A stretch of 64,000 bases of DNA from Herbaspirillum frisingense GSF30 (GTDB taxonomy: Bacteria > Pseudomonadota > Gammaproteobacteria > Burkholderiales > Burkholderiaceae_D), in contig NZ_AEEC02000007.1 of assembly GCF_000300975.2 (NCBI RefSeq), forward strand, positions 62,001 to 126,000. The letters are read 5' to 3'. Both the position numbers and the translations under genes were made by a program. The notes under the pieces are model-generated. The model had not been told where the DNA came from. It worked only from the letters and a program-made list of their open reading frames with translations, and searched no databases. Positions 1-9,195 of this stretch are shown here, one piece after another. Position 1 is the stretch's first letter; every line of letters starts with the position of its first letter.

Positions 1-510
1 CGCCGGGTTACCGGCGTCGTCGGCATTGGCGAAGTGGGTCATCATGGTGATGCTGCGCACCCCGGCGATCTTCTGCAGGCGTGCATAGGCAGCGCGGAAG
101 ACGTCGGGCTGGAAACCCAGACGGTTCATGCCGCTGTTCATCTTCAGGTGGACATGCCAGTTGGCTTCACCCGCGTAGGCCTCCAGCAAGGTGATCTGTT
201 CTTCGCAGTGGACGGCGAACTGGATGTCGTGACGCGCCAGCACCGGCAGGTCATCGGCATCGAAAAAGCCTTCCAGCAGCAGGACGGGCTTGGTCCAGCC
301 GAGTTCGCGCAGGCGCACCGCATAGTCGGGTTCCACCAGTGCCAGGCCATCGGCGGCTGCAAATCCGCGCATGACGCGCTCCAGTCCGTGACCATAGCCA
401 TTGGCCTTCACGACGCCCCAGACCTTGGCCCCGGGAGCATGGGCGCGGGCAACGGCCAGATTGTGTTGAAGAGCGGAAAGGCTGATGGAGGCAACGATCG
501 GTCTTGGCAT
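1..510 (-). CDS. alr: alanine racemase, N-terminal part (truncated by window edge)
   Basis: PLP-dependent interconversion of L- and D-alanine in the cytoplasm, supplying D-Ala for peptidoglycan. The reverse strand reads from ATG at 510 (MPRPIVASISLSALQHNL) to the window edge, 170 codons without a stop. The PLP-lysine motif VVKANGYGHG follows about 30 residues in. The next 100 residues fit the alanine racemase barrel (DGLALVEPDYAVRLRELG; HLKMNSGMNRLG). The C-terminal half lies outside the window. It diverges from lplT, a neighbour arrangement common in related bacteria. The start is the first ATG giving the family N-terminus. Confidence 0.93.
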   Translation of the reverse strand, partial: MPRPIVASISLSALQHNLAVARAHAPGAKVWGVVKANGYGHGLERVMRGFAAADGLALVEPDYAVRLRELGWTKPVLLLEGFFDADDLPVLARHDIQFAVHCEEQITLLEAYAGEANWHVHLKMNSGMNRLGFQPDVFRAAYARLQKIAGVRSITMMTHFANADDAGNPA

Positions 511-694
511 GATGTCGGGGTAGGCTGATGACGGTGGGCAAATGACAGGCAACGCATGCGGCGAGGCGACAGGCCCGCCAGGGGCCTGCTTCTCGCGCTT
601 GGCCCGGAAGTTTTTGCCTGGCGCGGAACAAGCGGGCATTTTACCGGACGAACATCTTTCTGGTTTGACTTATGACGGAGAGCTCATGGTTTCA

Positions 695-729
695 TGGTAT
701 AAAGCTAGCCGGACATCATTTGTTATACA
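695..729 (+). promoter_or_regulatory. candidate lplT promoter region with two extended -10 elements
   Basis: TGGTATAAA at 695-703 and TGTTATACA at 721-729 both have the extended -10 form TGnTATAnT/A. Neither has a good -35 at the usual distance. Both lie just upstream of the lplT start at 742; the second is so close that it would give a nearly leaderless message. Assignment is by pattern only. Confidence 0.3.
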
Positions 730-741
730 TCTTGGACAGGG

Positions 742-2013
742 ATGAATCGCGGTTTCTATACCATCATGGCGGCGCAGTTCTTTTCGTCGCTCGCCGATAA
801 CGCGCTGCTGATCGCCGCCATCGCCCTACTTGCCGAAATGCATTCGCCAGCGTGGATGACCCCGCTGCTGAAGCTGTTCTTCGTGCTTTCCTACGTGCTG
901 CTGGCGGCTTTCGTGGGCGCCTTTGCCGACGCCTTCCCGAAAGGCAAGGTCATGTTGATCACCAACATGATCAAGATCGTCGGCTGTTCACTCATGTTCT
1001 TCACCGTCCATCCGCTGCTGGCCTACGCGGTGGTGGGCTTCGGCGCGGCGGCCTATTCGCCGGCCAAGTACGGCATCCTCACCGAATTGCTACCACCTGA
1101 GAAACTGGTCGCCGCCAACGGCTGGATCGAAGGGTTGACGGTGGGCTCCATCATCATGGGCACGGTCCTGGGCGGAGCGCTGGTCAACCCGAAGATTTCC
1201 GCGGTAATCCTCAGCTTCGATTTCCCGATGGTCGATTTTCCCATCGATACCCCCACCGAAGCGGCACTGTGCATCATCTCCTGCATCTACGTCATCGCCG
1301 CGCTGTTCAACTTCTACATTCCCGACACCGGCGCCCGCTACGAAAACCAGCAACGCAATCCCATCCGCCTGATCGTGGACTTCGCCGGTTGCTTCACCAC
1401 CCTCTGGAAGGACAAGCTGGGCCAGATTTCGCTGGCCGTGACCACGCTGTTCTGGGGTGCAGGCGCGACCCTGCAGTTCATCGTCCTGAAATGGGCCGAG
1501 AAGTCGCTGCACATGCCGCTGGACAAGGCAGCCATCCTGCAAGGGATCGTCGCGGTGGGCGTGGCACTGGGTGCAATGGGCGCCGCCCGCTTCGTGCCGC
1601 TGAAGAAATCACTGACCGTCATGCCGCTGGGCATCATCATGGGCATCGTGGTCATGCTGATGACCACCACCACCTCGGTCTGGGTCGCCTATCCGCTGCT
1701 GGTGATCGTGGGGGCGCTGTCGGGTTACTTCGTGGTGCCGATGAATGCCCTGCTGCAGCACCGGGGCCACGTGCTGATGAGTGCCGGCCATTCCATCGCC
1801 GTCCAGAACTTCAACGAAAACCTCTCGGTGCTGACCATGCTGGTGCTGTATGCCTTCATGGTGCGCATGAACCTGGATGTGAATACCGTCATCATCATCT
1901 TCGGCACCTTCGTGGCCGGCATCATGTACCTGATCATGCGCCGTCATGCGGCCAACCAGCGCGAGCATGATTCCCTGGCCCTGATCGGCGAGGACAAGCA
2001 TCCCCACCACTGA
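742..2013 (+). CDS. lplT: lysophospholipid transporter LplT (MFS)
   Basis: Inner-membrane major facilitator protein that flips lysophospholipids from the outer to the inner leaflet for re-acylation. The 423-residue product opens MNRGFYTIMAAQFFSSLADN, the LplT-type N-terminus, and has about 12 hydrophobic segments with the family signature around GAFADAFPKGKVM and PAKYGILTELLPPEKLVAANG. E. coli LplT is about 397 residues; the C-terminus here is a little longer and His-rich. An acyl-ACP synthetase (aas) partner is not adjacent. The start is ATG preceded by GGACAGGG. Confidence 0.9.
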   Translation: MNRGFYTIMAAQFFSSLADNALLIAAIALLAEMHSPAWMTPLLKLFFVLSYVLLAAFVGAFADAFPKGKVMLITNMIKIVGCSLMFFTVHPLLAYAVVGFGAAAYSPAKYGILTELLPPEKLVAANGWIEGLTVGSIIMGTVLGGALVNPKISAVILSFDFPMVDFPIDTPTEAALCIISCIYVIAALFNFYIPDTGARYENQQRNPIRLIVDFAGCFTTLWKDKLGQISLAVTTLFWGAGATLQFIVLKWAEKSLHMPLDKAAILQGIVAVGVALGAMGAARFVPLKKSLTVMPLGIIMGIVVMLMTTTTSVWVAYPLLVIVGALSGYFVVPMNALLQHRGHVLMSAGHSIAVQNFNENLSVLTMLVLYAFMVRMNLDVNTVIIIFGTFVAGIMYLIMRRHAANQREHDSLALIGEDKHPHH

Positions 2014-2037
2014 GCCTGAAGCTGCACTGCAGCCGAT

Positions 2038-3063
2038 TCAGACCTGAACGATGACGTGCTGCTGGATTGCGGCGGCACGCTGCTCCCACTGCGGAGGCAC
2101 GATAAAACCCCGCCCCGTTTCCAGCAGTTCCGGCGCCATGGATTCGCCCGGGCGACAACGGGCCACCATGACCGGGCTGTCGTCAGCCTGGAACAGGTTT
2201 TCCAGGCGCAACAGCAACTGCGCCAGCGTCAATCCCTCGGCCAGCGGCAGCCTTGCCGGCGCCAGCCAGGACAGGCGCGGCAGCAGCACATAGCGATCTG
2301 ACACATCGTCGCGCTCCCTCAGGAACTGCACATCCCCCCAGAAACCCCGACAGTGGTCCGGTGCGATTCCCATCGCCGCCGGCAGCACCAGTGCTTCATC
2401 GTGCCGATAGAACAGCCAGCCCTTCACCAATGCACGGGCCGCCACCACCGGAGCCGGCAACACCGCCTGGGCTGCCGGGTGGGCCGACAGCATCAGCTGC
2501 TGCTGCATGATCTTGCGCATCTTGCGCCCCAGGGAGTCGGCCAGGTTGGGGCCGACGAAGGCATCGGCCTGGCAGGCATCGCGTGCCTGCAGCAGATAGA
2601 ACTTGGTCGCGAATTCCCAATGTACGACTCCGCCCTGCTCGTCCGCCTCCGGCGAACTCACCAGGAAATCGAACTCTCCCAGCGTCTCGCGCGTGGGCCC
2701 CTGGTTGCGTACCTGCAAATTGGCGGCGACCAGCCAGTCATGCTGGCGCAGGTAGAAGCCGAGCAGTTTCTCGGCATAGCGGCCCAGGCGCGCAGACGGT
2801 TGCCGAGCCATCTCGGCATGCAGCTCGGCGTTGAGGACGGGATCGTATTGCAGGTCGTGCAGCCAGCCCGCCACGGCGGGTGAGACGGGACCCAGGGTCG
2901 CAATGCGGCCCCCCCAGCAGGCCGCATCGGCCGCCAGCAGGTCCGGAGCATAGAGCAACCAGGCCAGTGCCCGCACGTGCGGGTCACGTAGCTCAGGCCA
3001 GCGCTGGTGAAAGCGGGCCTGATGCGTGGCGAGCTGCGTCCTCAGGGCGGCGCCGATGTGCAT
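2038..3063 (-). CDS. DUF1853 family protein
   Basis: A soluble protein of 341 residues with no signal peptide or membrane segment. It resembles the DUF1853 family (FHQRWPELRDPHVRALAWLL near the N-terminus; LGEFDFLV with acidic residues around 140 and a VHWEFATKFYL segment). The family is uncharacterised. The acidic residues and a conserved K resemble a PD-(D/E)XK-like core, but that is only an impression. It is the last gene of a leftward cluster and starts 12 bp after the uracil-DNA glycosylase gene, so it is probably cotranscribed with tsaB-rimI-udg. Confidence 0.75.
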   Translation of the reverse strand: MHIGAALRTQLATHQARFHQRWPELRDPHVRALAWLLYAPDLLAADAACWGGRIATLGPVSPAVAGWLHDLQYDPVLNAELHAEMARQPSARLGRYAEKLLGFYLRQHDWLVAANLQVRNQGPTRETLGEFDFLVSSPEADEQGGVVHWEFATKFYLLQARDACQADAFVGPNLADSLGRKMRKIMQQQLMLSAHPAAQAVLPAPVVAARALVKGWLFYRHDEALVLPAAMGIAPDHCRGFWGDVQFLRERDDVSDRYVLLPRLSWLAPARLPLAEGLTLAQLLLRLENLFQADDSPVMVARCRPGESMAPELLETGRGFIVPPQWEQRAAAIQQHVIVQV

Positions 3064-3075
3064 CGCTCCGCCTGC

Positions 3076-4092
3076 CTAAGCCTGGTACGTGCTCATGGCC
3101 AGGCACAGGTCGGCCCAGGCCTTGCTCTTGTCGTTGAGCGTACGCAGCAGATAGGCCGGGTGATAGGTCACCACCAGCGGCAGGTCCTGATAGCGATGCA
3201 CGCTGCCGCGCAGGCGCGAGACCGGCGTGGCCGGGTCCAGACCCAGCAGCGAGAGTGCCGCCGTCTTGCCCAGCGCCACCAGCACGGTGGGCTGGATCAG
3301 TTCGATCTGGCGTTGCAGATAAGGCAGGCAGGCCGCCACCTCTTGCGGCGAAGGCGGTCGGTCGCGACCATTGTCATCGGTCGGCCGACATTTGACGATG
3401 TTGGCGATGTAGGCGTTGGCACCCCGCTTGACGCCCATGGCCAGCAGCATGTTGTCCAGCAGCTTGCCGGCAGGTCCGACGAAGGGCTCGCCCTGCATAT
3501 CCTCGTTGCGCCCCGGCCCCTCACCGATGAAGAGCCATTTGGCCTTTTCGTCACCGACGCCGAAGACGGTATTCTTGCGCCCGTTGCACAGCCCGCAGCG
3601 GCGGCATTCGGATACCTGCTGCTTCAACTGCGGCCAGTCCATGGACTTGATCCTGGCGATCATCGGATCGACGGCGGGGGTATCCTCTTCCTCGTCGCCA
3701 TCCGGGATGGGCATGGGTTCCATCGACGTGGCGAAATCCATGTCATCCAGCCAGGACGGAGGACCACCGTCCTCATCGACCGGCGCACGCACCCGCGGCG
3801 CGCTCGGTGCCGGAACGGAGGGCGCAGCGGCAGGTGGCATCGCTGCCGCATCACTGGTCACCGGCGCCCGCGCAACGGGAACGACGGCCGGAGCCACCGG
3901 TGGCGGCACAGGGACTTGGGGCTGGGTGGCAGAGGCAACTTCTGGCAGCGCGACCGCATCTTGCGCTGCGGACGCTTCCACCGCTTCTTCCACGGCCAGT
4001 TCGCGCCTCACCCATACCGGGCCGATCCCCAGTGCATCGAGCAGGGCCAGGGAGGAGCCGAAGCCGGGATCTTGTTTCATTTCTTCACTCAT
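3076..4092 (-). CDS. type 4 uracil-DNA glycosylase (4Fe-4S) with long N-terminal extension
   Basis: Base-excision-repair enzyme removing uracil from DNA. The catalytic domain occupies about residues 140-338. It has the motif GEGPGRNED, FVGPAGKLLDNML, and a late YHPAYLLR segment matching the family His motif. Cysteines in SECRRCGLC, later IVKCRP and AACLPYL fit the four-Cys iron-sulphur cluster of family 4/5 enzymes. Residues 1-140 are an Ala/Pro-rich and then acidic stretch absent from minimal homologues, probably disordered. The gene overlaps rimI by 4 bp, so translation is likely coupled. Confidence 0.9.
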   Translation of the reverse strand: MSEEMKQDPGFGSSLALLDALGIGPVWVRRELAVEEAVEASAAQDAVALPEVASATQPQVPVPPPVAPAVVPVARAPVTSDAAAMPPAAAPSVPAPSAPRVRAPVDEDGGPPSWLDDMDFATSMEPMPIPDGDEEEDTPAVDPMIARIKSMDWPQLKQQVSECRRCGLCNGRKNTVFGVGDEKAKWLFIGEGPGRNEDMQGEPFVGPAGKLLDNMLLAMGVKRGANAYIANIVKCRPTDDNGRDRPPSPQEVAACLPYLQRQIELIQPTVLVALGKTAALSLLGLDPATPVSRLRGSVHRYQDLPLVVTYHPAYLLRTLNDKSKAWADLCLAMSTYQA

Positions 4093-4586
4093 AAAGGCAG
4101 GCTCATGACGATAGCCCCTTCCCGGGTCTGGTTGGCGGCGGGATAGTAATTCTTGCGGCGGCCGATTTCCGTGAATCCATAACGACGGTAGACCTTGGCC
4201 GCACGCGTATTCGATTCACGCACTTCCAGCAGCATGGTCCGCATCTGCTGCTGGCGGGCCACCGCAGTGGCCTGATCCAGCAACATGCGCCCCAGCCCCT
4301 GGTGCTGATACGCGGCCGCCACGCTGATGTTGAGCAGGTGGGCCTCATCCACGGCCAGCATGACCAGGAAGTACCCGAGCAGCAGGCCACTGGCGTCGCG
4401 CAGGGTCTGCGCCTGGTAACCGCTGTAGAGCGAATCCTGGAAGTTGCCACGGCTCCACGGGTGGGAATACACGGCGTCTTCGATCTGCACGACCGCATCC
4501 AGGTCACCCGCACCCATGGGGGCGAATTGCAGGCGACCCAGCTGCGGATGCGAGACCGCCGACAGCGGCAAGACCCCTGCACTCAT
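4089..4586 (-). CDS. rimI: ribosomal-protein-alanine N-acetyltransferase RimI
   Basis: GNAT-fold enzyme that acetylates the N-terminus of ribosomal protein S18. The 165-residue product carries the acetyl-CoA loop QHQGLGRMLLDQA, preceded by LLNISVAAAYQ, and the C-terminal NTRAAKVYRRYGFTEIGRRKNYY typical of RimI. It overlaps tsaB upstream (ATGA junction) and the uracil-DNA glycosylase downstream, giving a tightly packed operon. Length and the tsaB neighbour fit the family well. Confidence 0.92.
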   Translation of the reverse strand: MSAGVLPLSAVSHPQLGRLQFAPMGAGDLDAVVQIEDAVYSHPWSRGNFQDSLYSGYQAQTLRDASGLLLGYFLVMLAVDEAHLLNISVAAAYQHQGLGRMLLDQATAVARQQQMRTMLLEVRESNTRAAKVYRRYGFTEIGRRKNYYPAANQTREGAIVMSLPL

Positions 4587-5302
4587 GCAGCGCCCTTGGC
4601 AGCGTCGCGCAGCTCGCGCTCGGCGGTGGTCAGGGCCACCTTGTTGCGCAGGTAGAGCGGTTGCGCCTCCTGCGCCGGCAATCCGCGTCCCTGGCCGAAA
4701 TAGACCTGGCCCAACTGGGCCACCTGACGTGCGTGGGGCATGGCTTGTGGATGCGCCGCCGCGAACTGGCGGGCACAGAATGGCGCCGTGAAATGGGCCG
4801 CATAGACCGACAAACCATTACCACAGGCAGTGGGGCGTCCCTCGGTACGCACTTGGTCGGCCGCTGCCAGGGCGGGTTCGGCCAGCACCTCCCAGCCACC
4901 CTCGGGGCGAGCCCGGTAACGCGCCCAGTAGACTTCACCCATGCGGGCGTCCAGGATGGCCAGCACCTCGGTAGCACTCTCGTCCAGAGCACGACAGGCC
5001 TGGACTGCGGCCTCCAGTGTGACCACCGGCACCACCGGCCGGTCACAGCCGAAGGACAATCCCTGCACCACGCCGCATGCGGTGCGCACGCCGGTGAACG
5101 AGCCCGGACCGACGCCGAAGGCCAGGGCATCGCACTGGGCCAATGTCAGGCCGGCGTCGGCCAGCAGTTGCTGGATCATGGGGAGGATGGCATCGGAGTG
5201 CGTCTGCGTGCCGGCCGACTGGCGCGAGATCAGTTCGCCCCGGTGCAACAAGGCGGCCGAGGCCAGCTCGGTGGAAGTTTCAATAGCAAGAATCGTGGAC
5301 AT
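4583..5302 (-). CDS. tsaB: tRNA threonylcarbamoyladenosine biosynthesis protein TsaB
   Basis: Partner of TsaD in the complex that makes t6A at position 37 of ANN-decoding tRNAs. The 239-residue product starts MSTILAIETSTELASAALL, the ASKHA-fold phosphate-1 motif, followed by THSDAILPMIQQLL and the FGVGPGSFTGVRTACGVVQG signature. First gene of the leftward cluster tsaB-rimI-udg-DUF1853. The rimI start overlaps its stop codon. Confidence 0.94.
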   Translation of the reverse strand: MSTILAIETSTELASAALLHRGELISRQSAGTQTHSDAILPMIQQLLADAGLTLAQCDALAFGVGPGSFTGVRTACGVVQGLSFGCDRPVVPVVTLEAAVQACRALDESATEVLAILDARMGEVYWARYRARPEGGWEVLAEPALAAADQVRTEGRPTACGNGLSVYAAHFTAPFCARQFAAAHPQAMPHARQVAQLGQVYFGQGRGLPAQEAQPLYLRNKVALTTAERELRDAAKGAA

Positions 5303-5423
5303 CCCGCTATTTTACCGTGAGGTGAGCAATTGTTCGGTTCCTTTGCCGCGTTCCGGCAGCTTCTGTCAGCTTCATGCGGCGGCGCAAAACACCGGCGCAT
5401 GAAGCGAGTAAAATAGCCACGCC

Positions 5424-5852
5424 ATGTCCTATCAGAAACTTGACCAGACCAACCGCCGCCATCTCGCCGAGGCGCTGCGCAACGACACGTGGGTCGTTGC
5501 CTGCCTGTGCGCCAACTGGTGCGGCAGTTGTCGCGAATACGAGGCCGCCTTCCAGGCCTGGGCCGAACGCTACCCTCAACACCACTTCACCTGGATCGAC
5601 ATCGAAGACCAGGCCGACCTCGTTGGCGACCTCGATATCGACAACTTCCCGACCTTATTGATCGAACGTGGCGCCACCGTGGCCTTCTTCGGCCCCATGG
5701 AGCCCGACACCCGGCTGGCGGAGCGCATCCTGCTGGCACAGGTCGACAAGAGCGACGCCGAACTGCAGCGCGAAGCCGCCAGCAGCGCCGAGCGCCGTAC
5801 CTGGCAGCAGGAGTGCAGCCTGCTGGACAAGCTCGCCGACGTCATCGGCTGA
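5424..5852 (+). CDS. thioredoxin-fold protein with WCGSC active site
   Basis: Small cytoplasmic thioredoxin-like protein of 142 residues without a signal peptide. The redox motif ANWCGSCREYE lies near residue 30, with a cis-proline loop NFPTLLIERG near residue 73. The CGSC dipeptide differs from the CGPC of canonical thioredoxin, and the C-terminus carries an extra helical segment rich in Glu and Arg. It probably works as a disulphide reductase or chaperone, but the partner is unknown. It diverges from tsaB and is convergent with the LysR gene. Confidence 0.82.
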   Translation: MSYQKLDQTNRRHLAEALRNDTWVVACLCANWCGSCREYEAAFQAWAERYPQHHFTWIDIEDQADLVGDLDIDNFPTLLIERGATVAFFGPMEPDTRLAERILLAQVDKSDAELQREAASSAERRTWQQECSLLDKLADVIG

Positions 5853-5870
5853 AGCCAATCCCCTTCTGTT

Positions 5871-6782
5871 TCAGGTCAGCCAGGGATCGCTCTCCGGATG
5901 GGGGAAGCGTGCGCTGATGAAATCGGCGAAGCTGCGCACCTTGGCCGAGAGCAGGCGGCGACTCGGATAGACCATGGAAATCACCACCTGCCCCATGTCG
6001 AAGCCAGGCAGCACCTGCACCAGCTTGCCGCAGCGCAGATCATCGCCCAGCGAGTAGGACGGCCGCAGGACGATGCCCATCCCGGCCAGGGCCAGGTCGC
6101 GCAGCAGCACACCACTGTTGGACACCGCCTTGCTCACGATGGGCACATCCAGGACCCCCGCCTCGGTATTGACGTGCCAGTGATGACGCAGATATTCGTG
6201 AGAAAAATTCAGGCAGCTATGACGCGACAGGTCTTCCGGTTGCTCCGGGGCGCCAGCGCGCTCCAGATATGCCGGCGACGCGCACAGGACCACCCGCGCC
6301 ACGCCGAGCTGGCGCACGATCATGCTGGCGTCGAATTTCTGCAGACTGCTGAAAAATCCGATGTCGATACCCTCCTCCACCAGATCGATGGAGCGGTCAG
6401 ACAGATTGATATCCAGCGCCACGTCCGGAAATGCCTGGGCGTACCCTGCCAGCAGCTCGCCCAGTTGCGACTGCCCGAAACCGGCATTGGCATAGATCGC
6501 CAGGGTGCCCGCAGGACGCTTGGTCTCCAGCGACACCAGTGCTTCGGCGTCATCGATCTCACCCAGGATCATGCGCACCCGCTCCAGATAGGCCTGCCCC
6601 GCCTCGGTCAGCGACAGCCTGCGCGTGGAACGATTGAGCAGACGCGTACCGAGATGCGCCTCGAGATCGGCAATGAAACGCGTCGCCACGGCGTTGGAAA
6701 TTTCCAGCAATTCGGCGGCGCGCACAAAACTGCCCTGCTCCACCACCTTGGCAAACACCCGCATTGATTGCAGACGATCCAT
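5871..6782 (-). CDS. LysR-family transcriptional regulator
   Basis: DNA-binding regulator of 303 residues. The winged helix-turn-helix is at residues 1-60 (MDRLQSMRVFAKVVEQGSFV, then LEISNAVATRFIADLEAHLG), followed by a periplasmic-binding-protein-like effector domain from about residue 90. Sequence style (NRSTRRLSLTEAGQAYLERV) places it in the large CrgA/AaeR-like subgroup. The divergent DUF4148 gene 230 bp away is a possible target but may be independent. The ligand cannot be read from the sequence. Confidence 0.9.
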   Translation of the reverse strand: MDRLQSMRVFAKVVEQGSFVRAAELLEISNAVATRFIADLEAHLGTRLLNRSTRRLSLTEAGQAYLERVRMILGEIDDAEALVSLETKRPAGTLAIYANAGFGQSQLGELLAGYAQAFPDVALDINLSDRSIDLVEEGIDIGFFSSLQKFDASMIVRQLGVARVVLCASPAYLERAGAPEQPEDLSRHSCLNFSHEYLRHHWHVNTEAGVLDVPIVSKAVSNSGVLLRDLALAGMGIVLRPSYSLGDDLRCGKLVQVLPGFDMGQVVISMVYPSRRLLSAKVRSFADFISARFPHPESDPWLT

Positions 6783-7012
6783 TTTTCAAGTCCCCGATTG
6801 TTCCATAAAGAGAAATAGTCAATTCCGATTAGACCTATTTTTCTTTAGCTTCGCAATATTTACACTTCAGTCATCGGTTAGCGCAATGCAGCATCTGCCC
6901 CAACCGCCTGCACCAGCTCGCCCACGAGTGGACTTTCCCACAAGGAGAGTGCCTTACTCGCCGGCATCTGGGCAATGTAGTTCCACCCACTTACCAAACA
7001 GAGGACCCTATC

Positions 7013-7291
7013 ATGAACATCAAGAATATTGTCGTTGCCGCCTCCCTGCTGGCCGCTGCCGGTGCCGCCATGGCCGAAGCTCCGTATCCGCCGGAAACCC
7101 CGTTCCATTCCACCCAGACCCGCGCTGACGTGAAGGCTGAACTGCAACGCGCCCAGGCCAACCATGAGATCGTCTCGCGCAACGAGTACCCGGTGCTGCG
7201 CCAGGCCCCCTCCAAGCTGAGCCGCCAGGAAGTCGAAAGCCAGATGCAACAAGCCAACAACGCAGCGCAAAACCTGTACAGCGGCGCCTGA
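7013..7291 (+). CDS. small exported DUF4148 protein
   Basis: A 92-residue protein with a clear Sec signal peptide (MNIKNIVVAASLLAAAGAAMA, cleavage near AMA-EA). The mature part contains the DUF4148 pattern: TRADVKAELQRAQANHE and a Gln/Asn-rich C-terminus. Such small periplasmic proteins are frequent and often multi-copy in Burkholderiales; function is unknown. Low-complexity composition and size fit the family. Confidence 0.82.
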   Translation: MNIKNIVVAASLLAAAGAAMAEAPYPPETPFHSTQTRADVKAELQRAQANHEIVSRNEYPVLRQAPSKLSRQEVESQMQQANNAAQNLYSGA

Positions 7292-7858
7292 TCGACGGAC
7301 TCCGCACCCGGTCGATGCATTGACCGATTCCGCACAGGCAGTGTTCCGCACGGCGCATCCCCCGCGTTTGATCATCAATGACCGCGAATGAGTGCCCCGA
7401 TAGCGTCCGAACCGCCCGCCCTGGAAATCAGGTCCGCCGTCGCCGCAAAGCTTCACCCGCAGTACCAAAGCTTCACAGTACCGCAGCACCACCTGCCATG
7501 CCGCCAGTCGTTACCGGGCGCATGACAGCTGGTGCGCCAATCATTCCTGCCCCACGTCCCGCCCCTCCTGAATCGCCCCCGCATCCTCCCACCCTTTTCC
7601 TGCTTCAGCCGAATTTAACGCACGGAGTACGCATTCCCATGCCGTGAGTCTCCAGATTCATGCATGCGGCGGCCCGCCCATGCTCATTTCTGCTGCATAG
7701 CGACATGCCGCAATTGCCGTCCCGTTCCGGTGCAAACGCAAGCCACATCCAGCTTTCCCTTGAGATTTTGGCGCGCCGCATGTAAAGTCAAGGGTTTGTT
7801 CCTTCCGGCCTAGCTAAGGGTTTCTTGTCAAAGTCGGGCCACCTTTTTTTATCCCCCT
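7292..7858. other. 567-bp non-coding leader region of lysC
   Basis: No convincing gene. The 89-codon frame at 7378-7647 is Pro/Arg-rich low-complexity translation with no family character. An imperfect direct repeat (AAAGCTTCAC) occurs around 7447-7480, and AAGGGTTT is repeated at 7790-7797 and 7816-7823. A weak promoter-like pair, TTGAGA at 7760 and TGTAAA at 7781, has only 15-bp spacing. The 20 bases before the lysC ATG are pyrimidine-rich (CCTTTTTTTATCCCCCT) and carry no Shine-Dalgarno sequence. Confidence 0.6.
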
Positions 7859-9112
7859 ATGGCTTTATACGTTCACAAATACGGCGGCACTTCGATGGGC
7901 TCGATCGAGCGCATCCAGAATGTCGCAAAGCGCGTTGCCAAATGGCACGACGCAGGCCACCAGATCGTCGTCGTGCCTTCGGCGATGTCTGGTGAAACCA
8001 ACCGTCTGCTGGGCATGGCCAAGGAAATCATGGCCCAGCCCGACGGTCGCGAACTGGATATGCTGGCCTCCACCGGCGAGCAGGTATCGGTCGCCCTGCT
8101 GGCCATCGCCCTGCAGGCCCTGGGCAAGCAGGCCGTGTCCTACGCCGGCTGGCAAGTGCCGATCAAGACCGACTCGGCCTTCACCAAGGCGCGCATCCGT
8201 TCCATCGATGACGCCAAGGTCCGCAAGGACCTCAATGCCGGCAAGATCGTCATGATCACCGGCTTCCAGGGTGTGGACGCCGACGGCAACATCACTACCC
8301 TGGGCCGTGGCGGCTCGGACACCTCCGCAGTTGCCGTGGCTGCGGCCATCAAGGCGGCCGAATGCCTGATCTACACCGACGTCGACGGCGTCTATACCAC
8401 CGACCCGCGCGTGGTCAGCGATGCCCGCCGCCTCAAGACCGTGACCTTCGAAGAGATGCTGGAAATGGCCTCCCTGGGCTCCAAGGTCCTGCAGATCCGT
8501 TCGGTGGAATTTGCCGGCAACTACAAGATGCCGACCCGCGTGCTGTCGTCTCTGACCGACCCGCTCACGCCGCTGGCCGAAGAAGCCGCCTCCGGCACCC
8601 TGATTTCGTTTGAGGAAGACAAGAACATGGAACAAGCAACCATCACCGGCATCGCCTTCAGCCGCGACGAAGCCAAGATCACCGTGCTGGGCGTACCGGA
8701 TCGTCCGGGCATCGCTTACCAGATCCTGGGCCCGGTGGCCGATGCCAACATCGAAGTGGACATGATCATCCAGAACCAGTCGGTGGAAGGCAAGACCGAC
8801 TTCACCTTCACCGTCCCGCGCGCGGAATACGCCAAGGCCGTGGAAGTGCTGAACAGCAGCGTGAAGGCGCACATCGGCGCGGCCGCCATCAACGGCGACA
8901 CCAAGGTCTCCAAGGTCTCGGTGGTCGGCGTGGGCATGCGCAGCCACGTGGGCATCGCCTCGCAGATGTTCCGCACCCTGTCCGAAGAAGGCGTCAACAT
9001 CCAGATGATTTCCACCTCCGAAATCAAGATCTCGGTGCTGATCGACGAGAAGTACATGGAACTGGCCGTGCGCGCCCTGCACAAGGCTTTCGACCTGGAC
9101 AGCGCCAAGTAA
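7859..9112 (+). CDS. lysC: aspartate kinase (aspartokinase)
   Basis: Phosphorylates aspartate at the head of the lysine, threonine and methionine pathway. The 417-residue product has the N-terminal kinase signature [15 protein letters not shown], the [14 protein letters not shown] nucleotide-binding segment near residue 147, and two C-terminal ACT domains from about residue 265 ([20 protein letters not shown] and [17 protein letters not shown]), usual for feedback-inhibited enzymes. The ATG at 7859 has no visible Shine-Dalgarno sequence. An internal ATG at 8627 does have one, suggesting a separately translated beta subunit. The window's right end carries thrC of the same pathway. Confidence 0.96.
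   Translation: MALYVHKYGGTSMGSIERIQNVAKRVAKWHDAGHQIVVVPSAMSGETNRLLGMAKEIMAQPDGRELDMLASTGEQVSVALLAIALQALGKQAVSYAGWQVPIKTDSAFTKARIRSIDDAKVRKDLNAGKIVMITGFQGVDADGNITTLGRGGSDTSAVAVAAAIKAAECLIYTDVDGVYTTDPRVVSDARRLKTVTFEEMLEMASLGSKVLQIRSVEFAGNYKMPTRVLSSLTDPLTPLAEEAASGTLISFEEDKNMEQATITGIAFSRDEAKITVLGVPDRPGIAYQILGPVADANIEVDMIIQNQSVEGKTDFTFTVPRAEYAKAVEVLNSSVKAHIGAAAINGDTKVSKVSVVGVGMRSHVGIASQMFRTLSEEGVNIQMISTSEIKISVLIDEKYMELAVRALHKAFDLDSAK
8627..9112 (+). CDS. lysC: candidate in-frame beta subunit of aspartate kinase (internal start)
   Basis: ATG at 8627 is in frame with lysC (Met257, [11 protein letters not shown]) and is preceded by GAGGAAGA at 8612-8619, seven bases upstream, a near-ideal ribosome binding site. 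The product would be 161 residues containing just the two ACT domains. Several bacterial aspartokinases (Bacillus and Corynebacterium LysC) are alpha2beta2 enzymes whose beta chain starts internally at about this position. That is family knowledge; its use here is inferred. Confidence 0.5.
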   Translation: MEQATITGIAFSRDEAKITVLGVPDRPGIAYQILGPVADANIEVDMIIQNQSVEGKTDFTFTVPRAEYAKAVEVLNSSVKAHIGAAAINGDTKVSKVSVVGVGMRSHVGIASQMFRTLSEEGVNIQMISTSEIKISVLIDEKYMELAVRALHKAFDLDSAK

Positions 9113-9195
9113 TCCGCACCAACTGCATCCTCTGCACTACCCGCAGCAGCGAAGACCGCACCGGTAAAAAACAGTGATTATTTGCAAGACGACTG

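Noticed and set aside
7378-7647. 89-codon frame upstream of lysC
   Set aside because: Pro/Arg-rich translation, no ribosome binding site and no family resemblance.
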